Shown in pieces: positions 1 through 9,678 of a DNA stretch of 36,953 bases; within the stretch, counting starts at the first letter, position 1, and each line of letters begins with the position of its first letter. The translations under genes and the position numbers were made by a program. This stretch comes from Candidatus Nitrosocosmicus sp. (GTDB lineage Archaea > Thermoproteota > Nitrososphaeria > Nitrososphaerales > Nitrososphaeraceae), in NCBI GenBank assembly GCA_025934495.1, contig JAICXY010000024.1, forward strand, positions 1 to 36,953, given 5' to 3'. The notes beneath the pieces are model-generated. The model saw nothing but the letters and a program-made list of their open reading frames with translations, had not been told where the DNA came from and made no database searches.

Positions 1-136
1 AATAAAAAGAATCAAAAGATTAGTGTTTTTGTGATGTTAAATTATAAATAATTAAAAATAAAAGGTATTTTAAAAATATTATTGAATTTATCTCCGGTGA
101 TTAACATTGGAGTATATCATCAAATAATATTAATTA

Positions 137-1042
137 TTATTGGGAGGTATCATTTGTGATTGTAGGTATAATCTTTTGAAATGTTAATGCATGATTATCT
201 GTAGGATTGTTGGCAATCAATTGAGATTTTATTATTTTTATTGTTGCATTGTTAAGTGATTGTTGGTTACTTGAACTATTGTTGTTTAATACCTGCTTAA
301 TTAAGCTGATGGGATTTATGATCTTGTTTGTCTCGACTGGAAAAATAGCAGTTAGATTATTTTTATTTTCCCCGCTATTACTATTACTAGTTATTTTTCC
401 ACTTAAATGTTCTAATGAAAAATCTACTTTAAGATACAAATTTTCCTTCTTCAAACCACTTAATGTATTTACTGTATGCAGTACATCTACATTTACCATA
501 TCTCCTAATTCTAGGTTATTAATGACTACTGATGAGCCTTGATTATAAAGAAGATTGTTTGTTAGTTGGCCGTTGTTTATACTTATTCTTATTAATGCTA
601 CCCCTTCAGTGAATCCATTATTTAAAGTAGAGTTGCTTATCGATGAATAGGGGAATATCTTTGCACAGTTAATATTTACAATGCTTTGGGGTTGTATGTT
701 TATTGCCTGAAAATTGTTCTTATTTTCTTGATTGATTTCTATTGGTTTCCAAATAACTGTTAATGGGAAATTTTGCTTATTGAAAATGGTAATATCAGAA
801 TCATATTTTCCAGGTCGTAGTGGTCCATTATCATTATCTATTGTACCACAATTAAATCTGGCATAGTAGTCTACTGTTTTAGATTGAGATTGAGTTTGAG
901 TATTTGTTTTGTTTGAATCGATTTGAGCTAGACTGATAGGTATTATTTTCTGATCTTTATAGGGGAGTAATTTTAAATTTGATACTCCTATTTGAAATGC
1001 AAGTATAATCAACAAGAAAATAAAAATATAATAATATTTCAT
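137..1042 (-). CDS. Predicted secreted/membrane-anchored protein of unknown function
   Basis: 301-aa ORF with N-terminal hydrophobic segment (YYYIFIFLLIILAFQIGV) and Asn/Ser-rich body; no family recognised. Confidence 0.6.
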   Translation of the reverse strand: MKYYYIFIFLLIILAFQIGVSNLKLLPYKDQKIIPISLAQIDSNKTNTQTQSQSKTVDYYARFNCGTIDNDNGPLRPGKYDSDITIFNKQNFPLTVIWKPIEINQENKNNFQAINIQPQSIVNINCAKIFPYSSISNSTLNNGFTEGVALIRISINNGQLTNNLLYNQGSSVVINNLELGDMVNVDVLHTVNTLSGLKKENLYLKVDFSLEHLSGKITSNSNSGENKNNLTAIFPVETNKIINPISLIKQVLNNNSSSNQQSLNNATIKIIKSQLIANNPTDNHALTFQKIIPTITNDTSQ

Positions 1043-1119
1043 TTACGATTATTTTTATTTGTATCATTATTATGTTTATACAATAAATATTATATAGTTG
1101 AAATCATAGTTATCCTAAT

Positions 1120-2157
1120 ATGAATAAGGTTATTCCTTTTTATATTTTTTTTATGCTTCTAGTCCTATCAATAAGCTATTCATTTACATATAGCAAGGTT
1201 TTCGGAGATGGATTATTCATGGAACAACTATCTGCTTCACTTGGGGATCGTAAAGCTGATTTATTAATAAAAATGTCTCCTCCTGTTGTAACTACTGCAT
1301 TGATGCAAAATCAAGGTCAAAAACCTGTTGTAGAGTTTAGACTCTTTGATTCAAAAACTAATTCATCTTTTAAATCAGTTACATATTTCATTACAATCGA
1401 AAAAAATGGTAAACAATTATTATCAAACTGGTTTTACGATCCAAATGGCGATTTAAAGCTTCAGATGGAACCCAGAAATACAAGTGCAATTACTGTAAAC
1501 GGAGACCTTGATCCTATATTGAATGCTTACACTAGCCAGGGTGCTAGTCCGGTAGTAGCATCAGGTCCTATATTTTCAGAAGGTGGATTATATCATTTCA
1601 TTGTAAGAATTGTTACGGTTGATTATTCTACAACAATTCTGCCTGATGCACAGCAACCTGTATTTAATGGCTGGCTTAGTGTTGGTGCTTCCAAAGAAAA
1701 AGTTTTTAACATAGATGGCAAACCTGTCCCCGTAACTATACTTGGATATTACGATAAAATAGGTAATATCACCTATGTTCCTCCAACACATGCAATAACA
1801 TTTACCATGCCTTTTACTTATAATATGACACGTCTGAACGCTCCAGATAATAATGTATATATTCATCAGGAAGTTCATCTACCAAAGCCAAGTGTTTTTA
1901 CTTCTACAGGAAGTTTTAAAGGACTTGCTAATGGACAAGATGTAAGTAAATACTTGGTAGTAGATGGATCTAATAAATCAGCAGATGTGGCACACTTTAT
2001 GCTTACTAAACCAATAGCTTTACAAATAGCCGAAAAACATACACCAAAGACACAAATTCATGGAGAGATGAGTTTCGCTCTTATGCCATCTAAAAATGGA
2101 TCAAAGGCTCAGGGAACCCCTATGAATATGGGAGCAATGCTGATGCCTCCGAAATAA
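1120..2157 (+). CDS. Predicted exported protein, probably archaeal lineage-specific
   Basis: 345-aa ORF with signal-like N-terminus (IPFYIFFMLLVLSISYSFTYS), beta-rich extracellular-type sequence. Confidence 0.7.
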   Translation: MNKVIPFYIFFMLLVLSISYSFTYSKVFGDGLFMEQLSASLGDRKADLLIKMSPPVVTTALMQNQGQKPVVEFRLFDSKTNSSFKSVTYFITIEKNGKQLLSNWFYDPNGDLKLQMEPRNTSAITVNGDLDPILNAYTSQGASPVVASGPIFSEGGLYHFIVRIVTVDYSTTILPDAQQPVFNGWLSVGASKEKVFNIDGKPVPVTILGYYDKIGNITYVPPTHAITFTMPFTYNMTRLNAPDNNVYIHQEVHLPKPSVFTSTGSFKGLANGQDVSKYLVVDGSNKSADVAHFMLTKPIALQIAEKHTPKTQIHGEMSFALMPSKNGSKAQGTPMNMGAMLMPPK

Positions 2158-2325
2158 TTTTTCTTTTTTTATAGTAATTTAAAATATGATAACAAAATGA
2201 ATTTTATTTTACTTTTTTAATTATAGTTGAACAGCTTTATATTCAAACAATGATATACGAAATTATCTATACTCGATAAATGAGCATTTTTTATACATAC
2301 AATATAGCAAGGTAAATAGACCAAA

Positions 2326-3102
2326 TTGTTTAAAAATATATTAATTTCATTTACCTTATTTTTTTCTTATTCTTTAATTTTAATATGTTTGATATTTTGT
2401 ACTAGTTATTTAAAAATTACTCATGAAATCTATCCATTTGATCTAAAAAATTTTCTTGTGATTTCTAATAGTAGGATATCAAATAATATTGAATCTTTTT
2501 TTGCTAGTGCGCAAGCAGCAATTGGTGGTAGTGATGGTGGCAGTAAACTATTGCCCCCCGTGAATGATTCTAATACCTTTTATACAAAAGGAGTACTATC
2601 TTCTGTTTTATTTCCAAATTATGATTTTTTGGTACATGGTATTAATGCATCCTCAAGTTCTTTTAGTGGTAGCGGCTCTAAAAATGAAAATATTGTAAAT
2701 ACTTCGTTGTATGAATTTCCAAAATTGATTTCTGGAATTTGGAGTTTAAATGTTACACAAGGTGATGTAACAAATTTTTATAGCACTTTTAAATTGGTGA
2801 CCTCTGATGGGTTGGAAAAACATTTTGTAAATTTAACCAATTTTCAATCTAAAAATGCATCAATTATTTTGAATCCTTATACAAATACAATAATAAATGG
2901 ATATGTTGATATAAAGATAGATGATCAATTATTTGAATCCCATTCCCCAATTAAAATAGAACTAAATAGGATCAATACCATTATAGTTTATATAAATAAT
3001 CAAAATGTTAACAATCTTTTATTTAATAATCCAATATATGGTATAGTTAATTCTTTTAAAAACTTTAAGAATGATGAACTTTTGATCTTGGATAATCAAT
3101 AA
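2326..3102 (+). CDS. Predicted secreted protein of unknown function
   Basis: 258-aa ORF with N-terminal hydrophobic segment; Ser/Asn-rich. Start is non-ATG (TTG) in the supplied track. Confidence 0.55.
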   Translation: MFKNILISFTLFFSYSLILICLIFCTSYLKITHEIYPFDLKNFLVISNSRISNNIESFFASAQAAIGGSDGGSKLLPPVNDSNTFYTKGVLSSVLFPNYDFLVHGINASSSSFSGSGSKNENIVNTSLYEFPKLISGIWSLNVTQGDVTNFYSTFKLVTSDGLEKHFVNLTNFQSKNASIILNPYTNTIINGYVDIKIDDQLFESHSPIKIELNRINTIIVYINNQNVNNLLFNNPIYGIVNSFKNFKNDELLILDNQ

Positions 3103-3170
3103 TGTTTGCCTAAAATTTACCATATTAATATTCAATTATTTAATATATCTGGAATCTACTATACTATATT

Positions 3171-4277
3171 ATGGCAGATAAAAAAAACTCTGATAGATTT
3201 AAAGATGAAGATGTCAATAATACTTCTGTATCAAATGAAAGCCTAGAGGTTTCAAATAATGATATTGATTCAAAAACTATACCTACTATTATAGATGATT
3301 TAGATATTCAGGATGTTCCAGGTATTGGACCGACAACTGCAAAAAAACTTCGTGATGGGGGAATACTTACTGTTATGGATCTTGCAGTTGCTAGTTCTGA
3401 AGAATTATCTGTAGAAATTAACTCTTCTAAAGAAAGTGCAGCTGCATTTATCATTGCAGCACAACAATTACTTCGAGATTCAAATGTATTGGATAAAGAA
3501 TTTGTTACTGCTGATGTAGCACTTGAAAAGAGAAAATCACTGTTACGTTGCACAACCGGCTCAAAGGCCTTAGATAAGCTTCTTTTGGGCGGTATTGAAA
3601 CTCAGGCTATTACAGAATTTTATGGTGAATTTGGTTCTGGAAAATCTCAAATTTGTCATACTCTTTGCGTAATGTCTAGTCAACCAGTTGAAATGGGAGG
3701 ATTTGGAAGCGGTTCAATATATATTGATACTGAAGGTACCTTTAGACCTGAGCGTATTGAGCAAATAGCTGCATCCCGTGGGCTTGATCCATCAAATGTT
3801 TTAAAAAGTATTGCGGTATGTAAAGTGTATAACAGCTCTCATCTTGAATTGATTGTAAAAGATTTGGGAAAATATATTACTGATTTTAAATCTCGTTTAG
3901 TTATAATCGATAGTATTATTTCTCTTCATAGAGCCGAATTTGCTGGAAGAGGTACATTATCTGATCGACAACAACGACTTAATACTATGTTGCATAAGAT
4001 AATTAGATTAGCTGAAATTTATAATATCTCTGTAGTAATAACCAACCAAGTCCAAGCGTCTCCTGATACCTTTTTCGGAGATCCTACAAAAGCTGCTGGT
4101 GGCAATATTTTAGGTCATGCTTCAACTTATAGGATTTATCTTCGAAAATCAGGTGAAAACAGAACTGCAAAAATGATCGACTCGCCTTATCATCCATATT
4201 CTGATACAAAATTCACTGTAACCGAGAAAGGAGCAGATGATTTGGATGAGGAGACAGGTTCTAAAAGGGGAAAATAA
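3171..4277 (+). CDS. radA: DNA repair and recombination protein RadA
   Basis: HhH motif (DVPGIGPTTAKKLRDGG), Walker A GEFGSGKSQICHTL, YIDTEGTFRPERI, ITNQVQASPDTFFGDPTKAAGGNILGHASTYRIYLRK. Confidence 0.97.
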   Translation: MADKKNSDRFKDEDVNNTSVSNESLEVSNNDIDSKTIPTIIDDLDIQDVPGIGPTTAKKLRDGGILTVMDLAVASSEELSVEINSSKESAAAFIIAAQQLLRDSNVLDKEFVTADVALEKRKSLLRCTTGSKALDKLLLGGIETQAITEFYGEFGSGKSQICHTLCVMSSQPVEMGGFGSGSIYIDTEGTFRPERIEQIAASRGLDPSNVLKSIAVCKVYNSSHLELIVKDLGKYITDFKSRLVIIDSIISLHRAEFAGRGTLSDRQQRLNTMLHKIIRLAEIYNISVVITNQVQASPDTFFGDPTKAAGGNILGHASTYRIYLRKSGENRTAKMIDSPYHPYSDTKFTVTEKGADDLDEETGSKRGK

Positions 4278-4589
4278 AGGTAACTATTTCCATCAACCTT
4301 TTTGAATTAAATTTGTAGTGCTAGGTTTTTTTATTAGCATATAATTATTACCCGCCATGACAATAAAACAACTTTTATCTTTAATCTATAGGTAACTTTT
4401 TATTTTTTGTAGAAAGATCATTTGATTTTTCTCTATTTTTTTAAATGTTGATTTTTATATTCATTATAAAACCGAAATTGATAAAATCTATTTATCTAAT
4501 TTGATAACATGCTGTGATGATACTTCATCGAATATAATATGATAAAATAAAAAAAGGTATTTTAGCTAATTTTGATATTATGTTGTTAG

Positions 4590-5837
4590 TTAGCCAAAAT
4601 CAATTCCAGCAGATGCTAGGTTATGCCTAACTTGATCTAGGATGCTTGAAGATAAATCTCTTGGTTTTTCTCCTCTATTGTTATCTCTGTTATCGTTGCC
4701 ATTATCTTTCATTTTCTTATTGTTATCTCTGTTATCGTTGCCATTATCTTTCATTTTCTTATTGTTATCTCTGTTATCGTTGCCATTATCTTTCATTTTC
4801 TTATTGTTATGTTTGACAATATGCTTGATATGCTTTACATGCTTGATAGGCTTGGCAACATGCTTGATAGGCTTGGCAACATGCTTGATAGGCTTTACAT
4901 GCTTGATATGCTTGGCAACATGCTTGATATGCTTGGCAACATGCTTGATATGATGTATATGCTTAACATGATGGATAGGCTTGGCAGTATGGCCACTGGT
5001 GGTAGTGGTATGTTTTATTGAATGATTAGTGCTCTGGCTTGTAGTATTTGCAATAGCTGGTGGAGTGATGATTTTGCTGCTCTGGCTTGTAGTATTTGCA
5101 ATAGCTGGTGGAGTGATGATTTTGCTGCTCTGGCTTGTAGGATTTACAATAGATGGGGTGACACTTTGGAAGTTCTGAGTTGTAGCGTTGCCTATGGGAC
5201 TACTTTCTTTAATTTTTTGTATTTCTTGAGATATTGGATGTGAGTTTGTTAATGAAGGTGATGGAGTTTTGCTTATTGTATTAAGGGAATGATTTGTTAA
5301 TGAAGGTGATGGAGTTTTGCTTATTGTATTAAGGGAATGATTTGTTAATGAAGGTGATGAGTTTATTCCAGTTACATTTATAGAATTAAATATATTCTGT
5401 GGAGAATTCAGACAAGAGGATTTTGCAGTTATTTTGTTAGATCCTACCACAAGATGTGTGTAGTTTTTCAATAAAATATATTGCCATGTAGTGTAGTCTC
5501 CTTTTCCGGCTGTATTCATAGGTTGTACAGGTTGATATGGTTTTATCCCGTTAATTATAATGGAAACTTTACAATTGGATGCTGGATTATCATTGGATAT
5601 TCCTTTGATTATAAAAGGGCTGTTTGAGTTAATTGGTACGACACTGCCTTTTTCTGGAGATGTGATTTTTAATCCTCCTATATTTTTGGGAATAGGTGAA
5701 GCCAGGCTTGAACCTGTGGAATTTTGTGCAAAAGCATCAAGGTTATTAACATAACTAATATTGGAAAATAATAATAGTAATGTAAATATACCAATAAAAA
5801 TGATGCTGTGTTTACTTATCATGCTTTTACTGGGCAA
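4590..5837 (-). CDS. Secreted low-complexity protein with His/Lys-rich and NNKKMKDNGNDNRD tandem repeats
   Basis: Signal-like N-terminus; internal repeats SLTNHSLNTISKTPSP x2, SSKIITPPAIANTTSQ x2, HVKHIKHVAKPIKHV-type array, NNKKMKDNGNDNRD x3. Confidence 0.75.
   Translation of the reverse strand: MPSKSMISKHSIIFIGIFTLLLLFSNISYVNNLDAFAQNSTGSSLASPIPKNIGGLKITSPEKGSVVPINSNSPFIIKGISNDNPASNCKVSIIINGIKPYQPVQPMNTAGKGDYTTWQYILLKNYTHLVVGSNKITAKSSCLNSPQNIFNSINVTGINSSPSLTNHSLNTISKTPSPSLTNHSLNTISKTPSPSLTNSHPISQEIQKIKESSPIGNATTQNFQSVTPSIVNPTSQSSKIITPPAIANTTSQSSKIITPPAIANTTSQSTNHSIKHTTTTSGHTAKPIHHVKHIHHIKHVAKHIKHVAKHIKHVKPIKHVAKPIKHVAKPIKHVKHIKHIVKHNNKKMKDNGNDNRDNNKKMKDNGNDNRDNNKKMKDNGNDNRDNNRGEKPRDLSSSILDQVRHNLASAGIDFG
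4681..4806. repeat. 42-bp tandem repeat, 3 copies (coding, minus strand)
   Basis: ttatctctgttatcgttgccattatctttcattttcttattg repeated three times; encodes 14-aa NNKKMKDNGNDNRD. Confidence 0.9.
4805..4985. repeat. Short-period His/Lys coding repeat
   Basis: Reiterated aacatgcttgataggcttggc / acatgcttgatatgctt units encoding KHVAKHIKHVAKPIKHVK. Confidence 0.8.
5036..5160. repeat. 48-bp tandem repeat, about 2.6 copies
   Basis: gctctggcttgtagtatttgcaatagctggtggagtgatgattttgct; encodes 16-aa SSKIITPPAIANTTSQ. Confidence 0.85.
5240..5360. repeat. 48-bp tandem repeat, about 2.5 copies
   Basis: tttgttaatgaaggtgatggagttttgcttattgtattaagggaatga repeated; encodes SLTNHSLNTISKTPSP. Confidence 0.85.
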
Positions 5838-6016
5838 ATATTGATATATTAAAGTTTAATCAAATTATTCTGTTAAATATAGTCACATAAGAAGTGAAAG
5901 TATATAAAGATAATGGATAAATGTTATTTACATACACCATAGTCAATGTAAATAATATTAGCTTTCTTTCTTGCTTTAAACATAAACTTTAACAATTTGA
6001 AAATTACATTATCCGC

Positions 6017-6202
6017 ATGGAAGAATACGTTGATAATGAGGACCACAGGACTTTGTTAACATTTTCAAATATAAAATACTTGGTTGAAGGATTAGATGCA
6101 CTACTCCATACCAATTTGGATGGTGATAAAAGATCTAATGTAATCAAATTGAGAGATGAACTTACAGATTATGTAAATAATGTTTTTAATGATTATTCTT
6201 AA
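6017..6202 (+). CDS. Small conserved-looking protein of unknown function
   Basis: 61-aa ORF just upstream of the AK6-like gene in the same orientation; acidic, helix-rich. Confidence 0.5.
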   Translation: MEEYVDNEDHRTLLTFSNIKYLVEGLDALLHTNLDGDKRSNVIKLRDELTDYVNNVFNDYS

Positions 6203-6257
6203 ATTATTCTTTTATGCTCCTCAAAATAATTAAAGAATAATATCACCATATAAACAG

Positions 6258-6839
6258 GTGTTATCTCTGAAAATTGTAGTTTCTGGAACCCCTGGTGTTG
6301 GAAAACATACCATTTCTATCGAACTTTCCAGACTATTGAATGAAATACCTATTGTAGATATAAACAAAGTAATATTACATGAAAATTTCTTTATTTCCTC
6401 TACCTCTGAAAATGAAATCGATGTTGAAAAAACCTCTAATAAATTAAAATTGTTACTTTCTTCAAAAGAATATTGTAATGCAATTATAGTTGGTCATCTG
6501 GCTCCTTATGTTATCGATCCTCTGTTGGTAGATTTTGTAGTAATTTTAAGAAGGACACCTTATGAACTAAAGAAGATATATGAAATGCGATCATATTCTG
6601 AAAATAAAATCTCTGATAATTTGATAGCTGAAATTTTAGGTATAATATCTTATGACTTTTTAGCAAAATTCAAAAAAAAAGATATTATAGAATTAGAAAT
6701 AAATGAAAATGTTTTACCTTCTATATATGCGCAAAAAATTATTGAAATGTACTATAATAAAAATTTAAGAGAATTTGGAATAATTGATTGGTTGCCTGTT
6801 GTCCAAACTGATCCTCAAATGCTCAAGTTTTTACTTTAG
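6258..6839 (+). CDS. AK6/Fap7-type adenylate kinase-like NTPase
   Basis: P-loop VVSGTPGVGKHTISIEL, later VDFVVILRRTPYELKK; size and context typical of archaeal AK6. Confidence 0.8.
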   Translation: MLSLKIVVSGTPGVGKHTISIELSRLLNEIPIVDINKVILHENFFISSTSENEIDVEKTSNKLKLLLSSKEYCNAIIVGHLAPYVIDPLLVDFVVILRRTPYELKKIYEMRSYSENKISDNLIAEILGIISYDFLAKFKKKDIIELEINENVLPSIYAQKIIEMYYNKNLREFGIIDWLPVVQTDPQMLKFLL

Positions 6840-6893
6840 CAGATTAAAACTAATTTTATATATATATGCCTTAAGATATTATCCATTTGGATC

Positions 6894-7307
6894 ATGGCTG
6901 CTATTATTTCAAGAAAGTTTGCTGAAGAAAGTATGCAATTTTTAGGGAAAAAAGTCTCCGTCGAAACTTCAGACAATAAGAATTATTCTGGCGTTTTAGT
7001 TGGACTTAGTGAAAAATTTGATTTGATATTGAATGATGTTGACTCCCAACAAATCCAAAAACTGATGGTAAATGGATCATTTGTAAAGGAAATAAAGTTA
7101 TTGGAAAGGCCATTTGACCTTAAAGCACTAGCTGATAGGCTTTCCCGTATATTTCCAGGTTTAGTTAAAATCCGAGAAGATGTTGGTGCTATAATTGTAA
7201 TGGATAAAATTAAAGTTACCGAATCAGGTATAGAAGAGGGTTCTGGATTAGCAGCTTCTAGAGTCAAAGCCATTTATGATGAATTTCTTAAGGAGTCCAA
7301 GATTTAA
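6894..7307 (+). CDS. Archaeal Sm-like protein with C-terminal extension
   Basis: Sm-like N-terminus (FLGKKVSVETSDNKNYSGVLVGLSEKFDLILNDV) followed by a C-terminal domain. Confidence 0.65.
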   Translation: MAAIISRKFAEESMQFLGKKVSVETSDNKNYSGVLVGLSEKFDLILNDVDSQQIQKLMVNGSFVKEIKLLERPFDLKALADRLSRIFPGLVKIREDVGAIIVMDKIKVTESGIEEGSGLAASRVKAIYDEFLKESKI

Positions 7308-7309
7308 TC

Positions 7310-8902
7310 TTGTTATTTGAGGTGAAATGTACAGATTTAGCTGCTCGAATTGGAAAATTAACTACTCCGCATGGTTCTTTCGAAACACCATCTTTCATAC
7401 CTGTAATTCACCCGGTTAAACAACAAATAAGTCCTAATTTTTTAAAAAGTCTTGGATTTGATTGTATTATAACCAATGCCTATATTACTTTCAAAAAAAA
7501 TGAAGAAAAAGCGAGAAAATATGGAATTCATAATATTGTAAATTTCGATGGACCTATCATGACTGATTCTGGGGGCTATCAAGTTCTTGAATATGGTTCG
7601 GTTGGAGTATCTCCCTCAACCATGGCTCAATTCGAGCTCGATATTGGTAGTGATATTCCTGTCCCATTAGATAAACCTACAGGTTATGGATTATCTTATC
7701 CTATAGCTAAATCTTATGTTGATGAAACTATATCTAACATAAAAGAAACAATTAAAATAATAAAAAAAAATAAAAATAATTCTGATATCGATCCTGCTTA
7801 TCTTTCATCTAATGGTGAAATATGGACAGGAACAATTCAGGGTGCAGAGCACTTTGATCTAGTTAAATATTCTGCATCAGTTTTGGATAAAATGGGATTC
7901 CAGTTCTTTGCCATAGGCAGCCCAGTTGAACTCATGGAATCTTATAACTTTTCAATATTATCACAACTTATTAAAACAACAAAATTGACTATACCAAATA
8001 AACCAATCCATTTATTTGGTGCTGGTCATCCATTGACCATACCTCTTGCTGTAGCGTTAGGTTGTGATACCTTTGATTCAGCTTCATACATTTTATACGC
8101 AAAAGATAATCGCTATATGTATTCTCATGGTACTTTGAGACTGGATGAAATGTCTTATTTTCCTTGCTGCTGTCCTGTTTGTTCTTATTATACGGTTAAA
8201 GAATTATTGGATGAAGATAGGGAAACTAGGATCACTAACCTGGCAAAACATAACTTGTTTATTCTTAAACAAGAGATTTCTATTGTAAAGCAGTATATTT
8301 ATGATGGAAGGCTTTGGGAATATATTTTACAAAAGGCAAGATCCCATCCAAAACTAATGGATGCTATATATACAATAAAAAATTTTGAATATTTACAAAA
8401 TTCTACTCCTTTGTTTAAACAAAAAGCAATTTATTTATTCGAACCTGTAGATCAATATAGACCTGAATTAAAGAATTTTCGACGTATGCTGATAAACAAC
8501 TATAAATCTTTCTATAGTGATGTTCTGTTGCTTTATCCTGATCAGAGCATTAGACCATTTTATCTGTCTTCTATATTTAAAAATTTAATCGATAATTATT
8601 CTCCATCTCTGGTATGCCTTTATAATCCATTTTTTGGATTAATTCCTGTTGAAATATCTGATATATATCCGGCCTCTCATAATGTTTTTTCTAACCATTC
8701 AAGGGATTTTGAAGTGGGAGATTATGGTGAATTTATAAAACTTTTTAATTCATTTTTAAAAATTAATCATTTTAAGACGATTTATATAATTGCTGACTCT
8801 TTTATGGAAAAAATGTTGTCTTTTCTACAATTCCCAGATGAAATAGAACTAAAAATTGAAAATTTTGTTGAAATTACTACTAAATCAGATCAATTTCTAT
8901 GA
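7310..8902 (+). CDS. tgtA: Archaeosine tRNA-guanine transglycosylase
   Basis: GSFETPSFIPVIHPVKQQ, GPIMTDSGGYQVLEYG, IHLFGAGHPLTIPLAVALGCDTFDSASY, Cys-rich zinc site YFPCCCPVCSYY. Confidence 0.93.
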   Translation: MLFEVKCTDLAARIGKLTTPHGSFETPSFIPVIHPVKQQISPNFLKSLGFDCIITNAYITFKKNEEKARKYGIHNIVNFDGPIMTDSGGYQVLEYGSVGVSPSTMAQFELDIGSDIPVPLDKPTGYGLSYPIAKSYVDETISNIKETIKIIKKNKNNSDIDPAYLSSNGEIWTGTIQGAEHFDLVKYSASVLDKMGFQFFAIGSPVELMESYNFSILSQLIKTTKLTIPNKPIHLFGAGHPLTIPLAVALGCDTFDSASYILYAKDNRYMYSHGTLRLDEMSYFPCCCPVCSYYTVKELLDEDRETRITNLAKHNLFILKQEISIVKQYIYDGRLWEYILQKARSHPKLMDAIYTIKNFEYLQNSTPLFKQKAIYLFEPVDQYRPELKNFRRMLINNYKSFYSDVLLLYPDQSIRPFYLSSIFKNLIDNYSPSLVCLYNPFFGLIPVEISDIYPASHNVFSNHSRDFEVGDYGEFIKLFNSFLKINHFKTIYIIADSFMEKMLSFLQFPDEIELKIENFVEITTKSDQFL

Positions 8903-8923
8903 TCTTTTACTTTTTCGATCAAA

Positions 8924-9595
8924 TTAAAATTTTGCACCTACACTATCTTTTTCTTCTTTGGTTAGTTCTCTATACCCGTTTTTATCTATTATTACAGCAT
9001 TTATGCTATCACCTGTTCCCGCATTCCTTCTGATTGCTGCAGCAATGGATTGAATAGCAATTTTATAAGCATCATTTACACCAATTCCATCTTTATATTC
9101 CGATTCTAAATATCCATAAGCAACGGGCGATCCGCTACCGGTAGAAATGAATTTTTCAGTGGTAATGGAACCAAACAAGTCAATGTTGTATATTTTTCCC
9201 TCTTTTTCTCTATAATCAAACCCTGCCATAATAATTTGAACGTAATATGGAAAATACCTTTGGTTAAATAAGATGTTAGAACAAAGCCTTGCAGCGGAGG
9301 CTGTTGGAATCGGTTCTCTTCTAGATAATCTATAAATATTTGAATTATATCTCATTGTATCTACAAGATTTTGAGCATCTGCAACCCCTCCTGCAATTGT
9401 CATGCCCAAATGATCATCTACCTTTTGTATTTTCATGACATGTCTATCTGCTATAAAAAAACCTGCACTTGCTCTAGTATCTGCGGCTAAAACTACTCCA
9501 TCATTGCAAGTAATGGCACATGTAGTTGTTCCTTTTTTAATCTGATCTAATATATACTGAGGATAGCGATTATCATTAATCTGCATATATATCAA
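8924..9595 (-). CDS. psmB: Proteasome beta subunit
   Basis: Propeptide then TTTCAITCNDGVVLAADTRASAGFFIADRHVMKIQKVDDHLGMTIAGGVADAQ; GSGSPVAYGYLE. Confidence 0.95.
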   Translation of the reverse strand: MIYMQINDNRYPQYILDQIKKGTTTCAITCNDGVVLAADTRASAGFFIADRHVMKIQKVDDHLGMTIAGGVADAQNLVDTMRYNSNIYRLSRREPIPTASAARLCSNILFNQRYFPYYVQIIMAGFDYREKEGKIYNIDLFGSITTEKFISTGSGSPVAYGYLESEYKDGIGVNDAYKIAIQSIAAAIRRNAGTGDSINAVIIDKNGYRELTKEEKDSVGAKF

Positions 9596-9678
9596 ACTAA
9601 TATTAGACTACATTTAAGCATTATTGATAGTATTAAATTATAAATAAATATTATACTTCATTCTATAATAATTAGTAT

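Noticed and set aside
1588-1878. 96-aa minus-strand ORF
   Set aside because: Antisense to the exported protein gene 1120-2157; Cys/Tyr-rich shadow translation.
3308-3553. 81-aa minus-strand ORF opposite radA
   Set aside because: Shadow ORF antisense to RadA coding sequence.
4681-5160. Regularly spaced repeats that might suggest a CRISPR array
   Set aside because: The repeats are directly tandem without unique spacers and lie in frame in a protein-coding gene.
4642-5243. Plus-strand ORFs rich in LSLLSLPLSFIF or MLDRLGN repeats
   Set aside because: Antisense translations of the minus-strand tandem-repeat protein; the repeats are better explained by that gene.
6258-6839. GKH instead of GKS/T in the P-loop of the AK6-like protein as an anomaly
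   Set aside because: From memory, GVGKHT is common in archaeal AK6-like proteins; not unusual enough to report.
6983-7273. 96-aa minus-strand ORF
   Set aside because: Antisense to the Sm-like gene with no plausible domain.
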